A DNA stretch of 64,000 nt from CAVSJJ01 sp963728395 (lineage in GTDB: Bacteria > Actinomycetota > Actinomycetes > Actinomycetales > Dermatophilaceae): positions 1 to 64,000 of the forward strand of contig CAVSJJ010000005.1 in NCBI GenBank assembly GCA_963728395.1. The letters are read 5' to 3'. Below the pieces are notes generated by a model. It was not told where the DNA came from. It was given only the letters and a program-made list of their open reading frames with translations, and did no database searches. Positions within the stretch are counted from its first letter, which is position 1; the number at the start of each line of letters is the position of its first letter. This document shows, piece by piece, positions 1 through 9,484 of this stretch. Made by a program: the position numbers and the translations under genes.

Positions 1-242
1 CTCGCGAGGAGCGGGTCGTCGCGGTCCGGCTCGCGCGTCTCTGACCTGTCCCCTGATGGGTGTACGGTTCTTCTCTCGTAGCCCCGCGACTACTGCCAAA
101 CGAAGTGAGAACGAAGGCCGCGCCGAAGTTCTCGCGCTCGAGTGGAAGACGACCGTCATCACGGGAAGCAAGACAAGCCAGTTCATGACCGCACCTACAG
201 GGTCGTGACGGGCGCGGCCGTAGACGACTCGAAGGAAGCGAC
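1..242. other. Left-edge stretch without a supported gene
   Basis: Three forward frames are briefly open. One (bases 3-44, ending in residues VRLARL) could be the C-terminal tail of a gene starting outside the window, and one stays open to about base 208. None shows a recognisable motif. The rest is probably the promoter region of the gene starting at 243. Confidence 0.3.
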
Positions 243-1061
243 ATGAGCAACCCGACCCTGAAGAAGCGTGCCCGGGACCTGCAGCGCATCACCGGCATGC
301 CTTACCAGTCCGCCCTCCGAGCCGTGACCAACGGCACCGAGCGGGAGGCGTCGATCCGTTCCGGCCTCAACCTGAGTGACTTCGTCACCCCGCGCGAGCA
401 GCGAATCTGGCACCTCGTCAACGGCACCGGCGCGTTCGACTGCGCGAACAACCGTCACTGGATGCCGAACGAGGACCTCGGCCAGTGCGTCAATTGTCAC
501 GCGTACCTGGCCCAGGAGTACGACGGCAACGGCGAGCCCTACGAGACCACCATCGACGAGGACCGATTCCTCGAGCTGTGCATCGCGGCCGAGATGTACT
601 ACAACTGGGCGCCGCCGTTGGCTCAGCTCGGCGAGAAGACGCAGGCCGAGTACTTCTGGAGCAACTGGCGGACGCAGGCGGCTGCCCGCGCCGCCGCACT
701 GAAGTCCGACCCGAGCCCGTGGGACCTGGAGTGGGCGGCGAGTGCTGCGTTCCTCACCCACGCCCAGGTCGACCTTCTCCAGGCGATCGCCGACCTGAGC
801 TTGGACTCGCCGGTCGTCGGGACCCGAGCTCTGGGTGAGCTCCTGGCCGAACTGGGCAAGATCGACCCCTGGGCGGCGACCGGTCCGTGGCACGGCACGA
901 ACCCCGCCGCGGACCAGCTCCGTGCCGGCGGGCTCATCAAGTTCCACCCGGGGATGGCCAGCCCGGTGGCGGAGGGGACGCCGGCGCCGGAGGCTGGCCA
1001 GTACGGTCTCGAGCTCACCGACGCTGGGCGCGAGGCCCTCGAGTCCTACCGCGCCGCCTGA
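243..1061 (+). CDS. Uncharacterised accessory protein with N-terminal TG-x2-Y motif and Cys/His cluster
   Basis: A 272-residue cytoplasmic protein of no family I recognise. A GAAGGAAG ribosome-binding stretch precedes the ATG. Residues about 8-27 read ARDLQRITGMPYQSALRAV, a motif shared in spacing with the N-terminus of the protein at 3153 (AR-x5-TG-x2-Y-x3-LR-x-V). Residues about 65-86 contain C, H and a CVNCH group that could bind zinc; there is no signal peptide, so a c-type haem is unlikely. The C-terminal 60 residues, with LRAGGLIKF and LELTDAGREALE, look like a winged-helix segment. It precedes an AbiJ-type gene in the same direction. A DNA-binding or sensing role in a defence cassette is inference only. 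Confidence 0.7.
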   Translation: MSNPTLKKRARDLQRITGMPYQSALRAVTNGTEREASIRSGLNLSDFVTPREQRIWHLVNGTGAFDCANNRHWMPNEDLGQCVNCHAYLAQEYDGNGEPYETTIDEDRFLELCIAAEMYYNWAPPLAQLGEKTQAEYFWSNWRTQAAARAAALKSDPSPWDLEWAASAAFLTHAQVDLLQAIADLSLDSPVVGTRALGELLAELGKIDPWAATGPWHGTNPAADQLRAGGLIKFHPGMASPVAEGTPAPEAGQYGLELTDAGREALESYRAA

Positions 1062-1132
1062 CAAGACACGTTTTCCGGTGGTCGGGAAACCGCTCGATGT
1101 ATCTCGACAACCGGTGGGACGATGACCTCGGC

Positions 1133-2050
1133 ATGAGTAAGAAGAACTCCATCACCGACCTGACGCGGCGCAACATCTTCGACTACCTGACGATGGAGCG
1201 CGTGAATTGGGCCGGGCGCCTCGAAGAGACCCAGTTCGTCGTCCGGGTCTGGCCCAACGCCGCCGACATGGCGTCCTACGACACCCGCTACAAGGACGCG
1301 CTCGGCGACATTCACCAGCACCGCATCAACAACTACGACTGGGACGACGACTGGATCTTCGGCGACGCCCGGTTCAACCTCACCGGCGGCCCAGACGAGC
1401 AGTTCGTCTCCTTCCTCGCCGAGATGGTCCACCCCGTGGTCCGCAAGGACGAGGAGGAGGTCGGCAAGCTCGTCACCGAGTTCAACCGCCAGCTGCGCGC
1501 TGACGGGTGGCAGCTCAAGCCGGCCGACTACATCAGCGGGAAGCCCATCTACGCCGGCTCCCGTATCGCTTCGAGCCACTCCCCGGCGACCGCGCTCGGC
1601 TTGCCGAAGCGGACCCTGCTGGACGACCACTCGGCGCTCATGGACCACCTTGATGCCATCGAGCGAGACCTTGCCTCGGATCCGGCGGGTGCCATTGCGA
1701 GCGCGAAGGAGTTGGTCGAGTCGATGTACAAGCTCATCCTCGACAAACGGGGCATCGCCTACGGCCACGAGGACTTGCCCAAGCTCTACAAGGAGGTGGC
1801 CGCCGAGCTCGGCCTGGCAAAGGAGTCAGTGCCCGACAGCGCCAAGGGCAGCGAAGCCGCACACAAGGTCCTGACCGCGCTGAACACCGCCGTGTTCGGT
1901 CTCGCCGAGCTTCGAAACCAGATCGGCCGCGGCCACGGTCGCTCAACCAAGAGCCCTGCGCTCGAACGGCACGCCCGCCTCGCGTTCAACGCTGCGGTCA
2001 CCCTGACCGAGTTCCTCTACGACACCCTCCAGGACCGCGAGCCGCTCTAG
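1133..2050 (+). CDS. AbiJ-type abortive infection protein (AbiJ N-terminal domain + HEPN Abi_C domain)
   Basis: A 305-residue protein with the architecture of AbiJ-family phage-exclusion proteins. The N-terminal half, beginning ITDLTRRNIFDYL and continuing through GDIHQHRINNYDWDDDW and FLAEMVHPVV, matches my memory of the AbiJ N-terminal domain 3. The C-terminal half contains SAKELVESMYKLILDKRG, a DLPKLYK segment and LRNQIGRGHG, the Rx6H signature of HEPN ribonuclease-like Abi_C domains. Family knowledge: such proteins are thought to stop growth by RNA cleavage after phage entry. An in-frame ATG at 1097 would add 12 residues; the ATG used here starts with the lysine-rich MSKKNSITD. Its stop overlaps tail-to-tail, at a CTAG, with the next gene. 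Confidence 0.8.
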   Translation: MSKKNSITDLTRRNIFDYLTMERVNWAGRLEETQFVVRVWPNAADMASYDTRYKDALGDIHQHRINNYDWDDDWIFGDARFNLTGGPDEQFVSFLAEMVHPVVRKDEEEVGKLVTEFNRQLRADGWQLKPADYISGKPIYAGSRIASSHSPATALGLPKRTLLDDHSALMDHLDAIERDLASDPAGAIASAKELVESMYKLILDKRGIAYGHEDLPKLYKEVAAELGLAKESVPDSAKGSEAAHKVLTALNTAVFGLAELRNQIGRGHGRSTKSPALERHARLAFNAAVTLTEFLYDTLQDREPL

Positions 2051-2889
2051 GGGTATGGGTGCAGAGTGTGCGTCCCGAGGTCGTCGATGGCCGCCCGCAG
2101 CACCTGGCGGGCAACCTGTGCGGTCACCTTGCGTGGCCGGAAGTTCTCCGCCACCTGCTGCTGCGGGTGGATGTAGTTGCGGAACTCCCGCACCGCGTGG
2201 CCGAACTTCGTGACGTCCTCGCCGAGCAGCCCGAGCTCCCGGGAACAGTTCAGCAGGTCGTTGAGAGTCCACTGCGGGAGCGGGCGCACCTTTCCGTCGT
2301 GGATGGGCGCTGCCATGGCCCGGTTGTAGTCGGCCGGGTGGCTTTTCGCGACCTCGTAGAGCAGGCCCTCGAGGGTGCTGCCACAGAGGATGACGACCGC
2401 AAGGTGCGCGCCGCCCTCGAAGCACACCTCGACCTCTTGGAGGCGGTCCGCGATGACCGACTGCAAGTCCAGTTCGACCGGCACCTGGCTCAGGTCCAGT
2501 TCTACGACGCGGGCCAGGAACTCGGCCTCTTCGCCGGTCACCCGCTCGGGCTCTTCCAGCAGGGGGCGGAGCTGCTCAACAAGTTCCTCGGCCAATCGGC
2601 GGTCGGTGTCGGTCCGGTCGGTCAGCTCGACCTGACCGAGGTCTTCGGTGAGGCGTCGATACTCGAGCATGTCGATGGTCAGCTTCGCGAACTCTGAGTC
2701 CGAGAGGGTGAACCATAGGTGCCGCAGTACCTGGGCTTTCGAACCGTCGTGCCTTTCGTACGGGTCGACCCCGATGCTGTCGCGCACGAAGTCGGCAAAG
2801 GACGCGTTCGAGTAGTTCAGGACGTACCCGCCGCCCATCTTGAGTAGGTGCTCCAGCTTCACCTTCGTCTTGTTGTCGACCCTCGCCAC
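2047..2889 (-). CDS. HEPN-like putative defence protein
   Basis: A 280-residue protein. I chose a GTG start because GGGAGG lies 8 bases upstream; the open frame runs on to 3162 but the extra residues are low-complexity and unlike a protein start. The N-terminal third (KTKVKLEHLLKMGGGYVLNY, then SFADFVRDSIGVDPYE) resembles a conserved module common in uncharacterised defence-island proteins. The C-terminal part has LAVVILCGSTLEGLLYEVA followed by REFRNYIHP, an Rx6H arrangement typical of HEPN folds. It runs convergently against the AbiJ-type gene, and 263 bases separate its start from the divergent gene at 3153, enough for two promoters. The function is unproven; RNA cleavage or effector activity is inference. 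Confidence 0.65.
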   Translation of the reverse strand: MARVDNKTKVKLEHLLKMGGGYVLNYSNASFADFVRDSIGVDPYERHDGSKAQVLRHLWFTLSDSEFAKLTIDMLEYRRLTEDLGQVELTDRTDTDRRLAEELVEQLRPLLEEPERVTGEEAEFLARVVELDLSQVPVELDLQSVIADRLQEVEVCFEGGAHLAVVILCGSTLEGLLYEVAKSHPADYNRAMAAPIHDGKVRPLPQWTLNDLLNCSRELGLLGEDVTKFGHAVREFRNYIHPQQQVAENFRPRKVTAQVARQVLRAAIDDLGTHTLHPYP

Positions 2890-3152
2890 GGGGCCAGCCT
2901 CCCATCCGTGGAGACCGGGGGCTGTCACGTTCGGGTCAGCATGCCATGCATACGCGTTGGAGCCGCCCGGGTCGCCAGGTATCCTGGTTGCACGAGGCCG
3001 GCTGGTCGACCTCTCTCTGAGCCTGATTCCCACGCGATGACGGCGGCTGAGGACAAGCGATGCACACCAGCGAAGTTGGTACCAGTCTGCTTTGAGTTCT
3101 CTCTCAGTCAGGGCTGGCAAGCGTGGGTTGCGAGCCCGGAAACGAGATCGAG

Positions 3153-4277
3153 ATGTCATCAAGCAGGAACAACTCTGACCGCGCGTCCCAGCAGGACGCG
3201 CGCGCCTGGAAGGCGCTGACAGGTACGAAGTACACCGCTTCGCTGCGGCAGGTGGAGTCCCCGTTCGCCCAGGGCTTCCTCGGCGACCGGTTCAGCGTGC
3301 GGACCCTCGTCGCGGTCCTGGACAACCACCCGGTAATCGGGTCGCGCGGCGGTGCCCCGGTCCTGGGGGACAACGGCATGCACGCGACCGACCCATGGCG
3401 GTTCGGCACCAAGACCGACCTCGTCGACCTGGCCCTGGTCATCGAGGCTCTCCGCCTGTTCACCCCGACGACCGAGGCGGACGCTGCGGTGAACAGCTAC
3501 CGGCTGAAGCACACGGTCGAGAAGCTCCTCGCGCCGCACTGCAGCTACGTGCCCAACGGCCGCCTCATCTGGGCCGCCGCTGCACTCGGCCTCCCGCTGG
3601 TCGAGACGGAGTCAGGCGGCCCGAATCTTCTGGTCGGCATTTCCGAGGCCGAGCACGACTACGTGAGGCAGCTCGTAGATGGCGGCACGCCGCCGACCGC
3701 TCACCACCACCGTCCCGGCGGACTCGACCACCTTCAGGACTCCCTCGCCCGGTGCGCCGCCGGCACGCCTGTGGGGCCCCGGTGGGTTCCGTCGGCCCCA
3801 GAGGTGGTCGCTACGCCGTTCCACGACTGGCTCACGACGCAGACCAACCGCAACGACCCGGTTGGCGACATCGCCCGCGACTACGTGGGCGGCATCGAGC
3901 ACAACATCCAGTCCATCTCCGTGTCGGCGGGCGACTTCCTCAAGGGGCTCGTGGCGGTGTCGCCGGCCCCGGAGGTGTACGACGCCGCGGTGAGCGCCAT
4001 CGCTGAGTGGTTCGTGACGTCGCCACATGCGGAGCCGGTCCGGACGAAGGTCGTGAGCCGCAACTCGGACGAGGTCACCGGGTGGGGTGCAGGCCCGGGT
4101 GACATGGAGCGGATCGTGTTCGCGTGCCCATGTGGTGAGGGCGAGGTCGTCGAGGAGCACGACAACGTCCCCGGGTTCCGGGATCACTCGGTCAACCTGT
4201 GGTGTGACCGGTGTCGCGGCGAGTGGGACTTCGCTCCCGGCCGCTCCGTCCGCGACTGGGGCCTCGTCCCCTTGTAG
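3153..4277 (+). CDS. Uncharacterised protein with TG-x2-Y N-terminal motif, YozE-like segment and C-terminal zinc ribbon
   Basis: A 374-residue protein. The ATG start is preferred over an upstream in-frame GTG at 3123. Residues about 15-33 (DARAWKALTGTKYTASLRQV) repeat the N-terminal pattern of the protein at 243. Around residues 225-245, FHDWLTTQTNRNDPVGDIARDY resembles the YozE SAM-like pattern that recurs in actinobacterial proteins. Near the C-terminus CPCG and, about 30 residues on, CDRC form a likely zinc ribbon. It lies 48 bases upstream of the nuclease-like gene on the same strand, so the two may be co-transcribed. I do not know its function. The modular make-up suggests an adaptor or recognition protein of a defence or mobile-element system; this is inference. 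Confidence 0.65.
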   Translation: MSSSRNNSDRASQQDARAWKALTGTKYTASLRQVESPFAQGFLGDRFSVRTLVAVLDNHPVIGSRGGAPVLGDNGMHATDPWRFGTKTDLVDLALVIEALRLFTPTTEADAAVNSYRLKHTVEKLLAPHCSYVPNGRLIWAAAALGLPLVETESGGPNLLVGISEAEHDYVRQLVDGGTPPTAHHHRPGGLDHLQDSLARCAAGTPVGPRWVPSAPEVVATPFHDWLTTQTNRNDPVGDIARDYVGGIEHNIQSISVSAGDFLKGLVAVSPAPEVYDAAVSAIAEWFVTSPHAEPVRTKVVSRNSDEVTGWGAGPGDMERIVFACPCGEGEVVEEHDNVPGFRDHSVNLWCDRCRGEWDFAPGRSVRDWGLVPL

Positions 4278-4325
4278 CCGAAAGTCGTCACCAGGCCATG
4301 TGCTCGGCGCGCCGACAGCTGGCCT

Positions 4326-5879
4326 GTGAGAGTCGGCACCAACCGGGATACTCGACAGGTGGCCAAGTCCGAGAGGAAGACCAAGAAGGCGAAGGCGGCC
4401 CCCAGGTGGGAGGCCGACCCCGCCGGCGTCTTCTTCAGCGACCGGTTCAACGTCAACCCGGCGGTCCTCGACAAGTACGGGGCGTTCGACATCTCCGTGG
4501 TCTCCGACCTTCCGGTCTTCATCGACCCCTTCTTGCTGTTCAACAGCAGCAACAGGAAGTACGTGGCGCTCCACCACCAGATCCTCGACTACCTGCGGTT
4601 CCTGCGCGACCAGGCCTCCGACGACCTCGCCCCTGGCCTCATCAAGAGCTGGTACACGTTCCGAGAGGTCAAGCAGAACTGGCTCGGGTTCACTGTCGGC
4701 GGCAACGACGGGCACGGACTCGGTCCCAAGTTCGCCAAGGCTCTGCACGCGGCGCTCGGCGACATTCTCAAGAACTTCGGCGACGAAACCATCACCAGCT
4801 CTAGCCACCTGGAGAAGCTCGCGCTCATCCGGCCGGGCGTCGGCCGGGACAGCATCTCCGACTTCACGACCAACCTCATCAAGCACTTCCTGCTCGACTA
4901 CACCGAGAGGTTCGCGAAGAAGCACCTAGCCGAGAGCGACCTCAAGCAGGTCACCGTCCAGCGCGCCGCGTTCAACTACGGAACCGAGACGTGGATGGCC
5001 CGCACGTACACACTCCCGTGGACCGACGGTGACTTCGTCATCCTCACCCCGAACGACCTGCTTACCAAGGACGACACCTGGATCAACCGCGCCGATATGC
5101 TCGGGAGCTTCGACCGCCTGCCCACCGTCGTCGACAACGACCAGCTCCGGGCTGACGTCAGCCGGTACTTCAAGTCCAAACTCACTCGCAAACCCACCCA
5201 ACGTGAGCGCGACCGGGCCCGCGCAGCCACCATCCTCGCCTTCCCCGAGCTCATCGACTGCTACATCAAACTCAAGGAAGACACTGGCGACCAGGCCGTT
5301 GCCACCAGCAGGGAGAAGGTCGACAGCACGCTGCGCCTGGTGCGGCAGGTGCAAGTCGCTGCGCGCGACATCACCGAAAAGACTGACTTGTTCGAGAAGC
5401 CGTGGACATCCATCGACGAGGCCCTCGCCGCGGCCCACACGTTCAAGGACTACGTGGAAAACCAGGACGGGTACAGGGTCATCAACCGAGGCGACGAGAA
5501 GCCGCTCGCGAGCGAATCGGAGGTGCAGGCCTTCTTCGGCCTCCTGCTCCAGGCCAGCCGGTTCGACGTCAACCGCGAACCGAACAACGGCCGCGGCCCC
5601 GTGGACTTCAAGATCTCCATGGGCCTGGACAAGAGCCTCATCGAGTTCAAACTCGCCAAGAGCAGCAGCCTCGAACGGAACCTCGCCAACCAGGTCGACA
5701 TCTATGAGGCCGCGAACAAGACGACGAAGTCGGTCTCCGTCGTCATCTGCTACACAGCCGCCGACCAGAGCAAGGTCAACCGCGTCATCCAGAAGCTGAA
5801 ACTTGACCAGCCCGACGCCCGACCGCTCGTCGTCATCGATGCCCGCGCCGACAACAAGCCGTCCGCCTCCAAGGCCTGA
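4326..5879 (+). CDS. Putative PD-(D/E)xK nuclease-fold protein
   Basis: A 517-residue protein, GTG start, with a second in-frame GTG at 4359 as alternative. The N-terminal region (VFFSDRFNVNPAVLDKYGAF, then DLPVFIDPFLLFN) is a conserved block I associate with uncharacterised defence-island proteins. The C-terminal 130 residues carry an acidic residue in SESEVQAFFGLLL, then GRGPVDFKIS, then LIEFKLAKS: an E...D...ExK order typical of PD-(D/E)xK nucleases, with the metal-binding D in GPVDF and the ExK in IEFK. Last of the accessory block, downstream of the zinc-ribbon protein. Nuclease activity is inferred from the motif. The long middle region (residues about 60-380) has no recognised domain. 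Confidence 0.7.
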   Translation: MRVGTNRDTRQVAKSERKTKKAKAAPRWEADPAGVFFSDRFNVNPAVLDKYGAFDISVVSDLPVFIDPFLLFNSSNRKYVALHHQILDYLRFLRDQASDDLAPGLIKSWYTFREVKQNWLGFTVGGNDGHGLGPKFAKALHAALGDILKNFGDETITSSSHLEKLALIRPGVGRDSISDFTTNLIKHFLLDYTERFAKKHLAESDLKQVTVQRAAFNYGTETWMARTYTLPWTDGDFVILTPNDLLTKDDTWINRADMLGSFDRLPTVVDNDQLRADVSRYFKSKLTRKPTQRERDRARAATILAFPELIDCYIKLKEDTGDQAVATSREKVDSTLRLVRQVQVAARDITEKTDLFEKPWTSIDEALAAAHTFKDYVENQDGYRVINRGDEKPLASESEVQAFFGLLLQASRFDVNREPNNGRGPVDFKISMGLDKSLIEFKLAKSSSLERNLANQVDIYEAANKTTKSVSVVICYTAADQSKVNRVIQKLKLDQPDARPLVVIDARADNKPSASKA

Positions 5880-6047
5880 CGCAGGACCGATGCTGCCGCG
5901 GGGTCCAAATCAAGTTCCCGGGTGAGTCGTCCACCTGGCGTCGATCCCGCTCCGTGCCCCGCGGAGGTGCAACAGTGCGCCCAACTGGGCGGAAGGCAGC
6001 ACCTCAGGATCCACTCCACCGAGCGGAGCAATTGGTGCCCCGGTTCG

Positions 6048-9040
6048 TCACAGCTCATGGTCCTGGCGTGTTGTGGTCAGCCCCAGCGACGGAAGCTCGG
6101 GCCACGGCGTCGGCCCGCGGGAGGGGGCGAAGGGCTGTGGGACCGGAGGCGTGAGTGGCCCCCGACCGGTTGCACTCGTCTCGCCGAGCGCCTGTCGACC
6201 CCATTCGTGGGCGAGCACGGTGGATGCGGCCCGGTCGACCCCGTCGCGGCCCAGGACCTCCAGGAGGACGTCGCGGGGTTCGGTCTCGGGCTGGTCGTCG
6301 TGGCGGGAGGCAGGGTCAGGGTCGGGGCTGGTGTCGACGTAGAGCGCGTTGCTCCAGCACTCCGCGGGAGGCCATGACGTAGAGCGTCTCCCGGGTTGCC
6401 GCCGGGCCGAGGTAGGCGTGGGCGCGGTCGACGGTGCGGCCCTGGGCCCGTTGGGCGGTGGTGGCGTAGCCGAGCTCGACGTGGGCGGCGACGTATGCCG
6501 CGGGCAGCCGGACCGAGGCTGCCGCCGCGGGGGCGTTGGACGGTGAGGCTGTCGTCGTGGTGGTGGGCGAGGACGTGCCAGCGGTCGCCGTTCTTGACGA
6601 ACCCCGCCCGGTGCGCGAGGTGTCGGTTGTTGCGGCGGGTGACGACGACGTCGCCGACGCCGGCGGCGGTTCCGTCCGCGAGGGACACCCCAGCTGGTTG
6701 CGACTTGGCCTTCTCGGATGCGGTCGGCTTGGGCGCGGCGGTTGAGGTCGTGGACGGTGTCGGTGTCGGCGGCGATCATCAACGAGGTCAGGCCGGCGGC
6801 GGTGTCGGTGCGCCATGCCTCGTAGAGCAGGTCGAGCATCGACTCCCGGTCCCCGCCCTGGACGCGGCCGTGGGCGAGGTACTCGTCGACGACCGCGGGG
6901 TCGCCGTGCGCGGAGGCGGAGGGAGGCGTCGCGTTCCCAGGCGTGGGTGAAGCGGCGGACCTCGTGCAGGGTGGCGACGTCGTCGCGGTCGTGGGCGAGC
7001 AGGTGGAACGCGCCGCCCGCGCTGACGGGGGAGAGCTGGGCCCAGTCCCCCACCAGGAGCACCTTCGCCCCGGCCTGTTGGGCGTGGGTGGTGATGGTGT
7101 CGAGATCGGCGGTGGCGGCCATCGAGGCCTCGTCGATGATGACCAGCTGGCCGGGTCGGAGCTGCCAGCGGTCGATCTCGGCGGACACCGACCAGGCTTG
7201 TTCGAGGAGGCGCCGGGTGGTCAGGTTCGGGCTGGCCCGCAACAGCCGGGCACTCAACGCGTCGATGGTGGCCTGGCGTTCGGCCTGCCGGTGTTGTTCG
7301 ATCAGCCATTTGGCGGTGTTCTCCGTCGGGATCGCCGACGGCCTCGGCGAGGACCTCGGCCGCCGCGGCGGACGGCGCCAGCCCGACCACCGAGCCGACC
7401 CCGTGCTGGGCCTCCCACGCCGCGCGGACTCCGGCCATGGCGGTGGACTTCCCGCTGCCCGGCCGGGCCGACGAGCACGTCGAGCGGTCGCCCCGAGGTC
7501 ACCACCTGGACGACGGCGGCGGCCTGCTCGGCCGACAGCACCCGCCCGGTCTCATCCAGCGGCGCGGCACAGACGGCCCGGGCGAGGCGGGGGTCGACGC
7601 CGGCGCCGTCGGTGCGGCGGGCCAGCGTCGACGAGCCGGGTCTCGGCGTCGAGGATCTCGGCGGTGGAGTACACCTCGCTGTCCCGCGGCGCGTAGCCGG
7701 GATGTCCCGTCCGGGCGCCGCAGCCGCGCGGGCAGCACCTCGAGGTCGGGTGGGGTGAGCCGCAGCGCCTGCCCGATCGCCAGGTCGGTCACCCGCTCCG
7801 CCACCGCGATCCGCTCGGCCGGGCCGGCGAACCGGACGCCGTGCAGCTGGCGCAGCGCCTCGGCATACACGTTCGGTCGGGTGAACGTCGCCCGGTGCCC
7901 GGCCACCACCGAGAGGGCGAGCTTGGCGACCTCGGTCAGCATCTCGTCGGCCACCAGGTCCGACCGCAGCGGCTGCACCGGGTCCCGGTCGGCCAGCCCG
8001 GCCACCCACGCGGTCTGGTCGGTCGCCGATGAACCGGTCGGCCCGCGCCCGCCACCCCGCGACCAGCTCGGCCAGCGGCTCGGGTGTCCTTCTCGGGGCG
8101 GGTCTCCAGGGTGGCCTGCTGCCGCATCCCGATCACCTCCGCCGCCGTCGGCCGACGACCCCGCTCAGCCACGAACGCGGCCACCGCCGCGTCGGTGGCC
8201 TGCTCGATCATCGAGGAGCGTTGGGAGAACTCGTCCATCAGCGGCTGCGGCACCCCGGCCACCTCCCACCGCGGCACGGGCGAGTGGGCCCGCTCCCGCG
8301 GCTCCCACCCCCACCCGAGCGCCTCGGTGAGGCAGTCGGACAGGACCCCCTGGTACAGCTCCGACAAGCCGACGGTCCACCGGAACAGGGCCTTGGAGTC
8401 GATCGTCCGCCACACCCCGTCGAGGGTCTGGACCCGGTTCATCACCACGACGTGGGTGTGCAGCTGCGGATCCCCCGCCCGGGAGTCCCAGTGGTCGAAC
8501 GCCGCCGCGACCACCCCGCGCACGTCCTCCTGCACGCAGCCGCCCTTCCCCGACCTCGAGGCGAACACCCGGTCCTCCGCGTACTCGATGACCAGCCGCA
8601 GGGCGCGCCGGTGCGCGGCATGGATGACCTCGCGGGTGGCCGGGTCGGCCAGCGCCCACGCCACCGACACCGACTTCGGCGACCGAGAAGGTCAGGTCGA
8701 ACCCGGCCACCGGCCGCCGCACCCTCCCCTGCCGGTCGCGGTCGGTGTACGCGGTGTGCCCACCGACCGGGGAGCGGCCGAGCTGGGCTTCCCGGTGACG
8801 GGGTCCTGGAGCATGCCGAGCATCCGCCACAGCTGCTCCTCGCGACACCTGGGTGCCTTCGGGGATGCCGCGCCCGCCATCCAGACCCGCCAGGCCGGAG
8901 CCGAGGAACCAGCCCGGCGGGGTCCCCGTCGCCGCGTAGTAGGCCGTCAGCCCCGACGCGCCGCGGGCGACATCGCCGCGGGCGACCGAGGACATCAGGT
9001 ACCGGTACCCCGCGCCGAGGGTCATCCGCCGGATCGACAT
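6048..9040 (-). pseudogene. Broken conjugative relaxase (MobF/TrwC-TraA type with helicase domain)
   Basis: Six-frame reading on this strand shows one roughly 1,000-residue protein scattered over all three frames. In order: TrwC relaxase start (MSIRRMTLGAGYRYLMSSVARG, AGFDLTFSVA), the metal-binding region HWDSRAGDPQLHTHVVV, DSKALFRWT, then a RecD-like helicase with LVGPAG (Walker A), VIIDEASMA (Walker B), GDWAQLSPV, YATTAQRAQGRTVD and ETLYVMASRG. I count about twelve frame changes, near 8850, 8790, 8680, 8080, 7715, 7625, 7465, 7320, 6925, 6700, 6535 and 6365, with motifs otherwise intact. The C-terminus is short compared with full-length actinobacterial TraA. No neighbouring gene shows such damage. 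It would have nicked oriT and unwound DNA for transfer; as written it cannot make a protein. Confidence 0.85.
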
Positions 9041-9484
9041 CGTCACCGCCACCACACCCCTCCGTCGACCCCGCCGACGGCGGTCAAGACGCGCGGCCGG
9101 GGCACCATCGCGGCCACCACGGAACCGAGGTGCCAGAGGTGTGAAGCGAGGGAAGTGGGGTGGGCGAGGGCAGGTGGGCGACAAGCGGAGAGGGGTCTGT
9201 GGGGGGTGGGGCATGGGCGCCGCTGTGGGAGAGGGGCGGCGGGGGCGGCGTGAGGAGGACGGGGGGCAGGAGGGCGAGGCATCGCGTGGACGGTCGGAGC
9301 CCGAGGTTGAAGCCGAGGGCTGCGGCGGATCGGCTCGTGAATCCGTGGAGTCGGTGTGCGGATCCGAGCGACGGTCGTCGACTGATGGTGACCCCGTCCG
9401 CGGGTACCTGACACGTAATCCACAGATCGGCCGACCGGCCTTCCGCGACCGGCTCGAGCCGCCGTAGAAGAGGAGACACCGCTC
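9041..9484. other. Gene-free, G-rich spacer between relaxase and excisionase
   Basis: About 440 bases with no supported gene between divergent relaxase and excisionase. From about 9141 to 9300 the top strand is extremely purine-rich with many runs of three to six G, which could form G-quadruplexes. This is the natural place for oriT of the element and for the excisionase promoter, but I see no clear inverted repeat with a nic site. Confidence 0.5.

Noticed and set aside
480..530. CVNCH in the first accessory protein as a c-type haem site
   Set aside because: No signal peptide or membrane anchor; cytochrome c maturation occurs outside the membrane. Zinc binding is likelier.
2890..3162. Longer start for the HEPN-like protein
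   Set aside because: The upstream codons are Arg-rich low complexity, and the GTG at 2889 has GGGAGG at ideal spacing.
6048..9040. Programmed frameshifting in the relaxase
   Set aside because: About twelve shifts in both directions without slippery sequences; decay or sequence error is far simpler.
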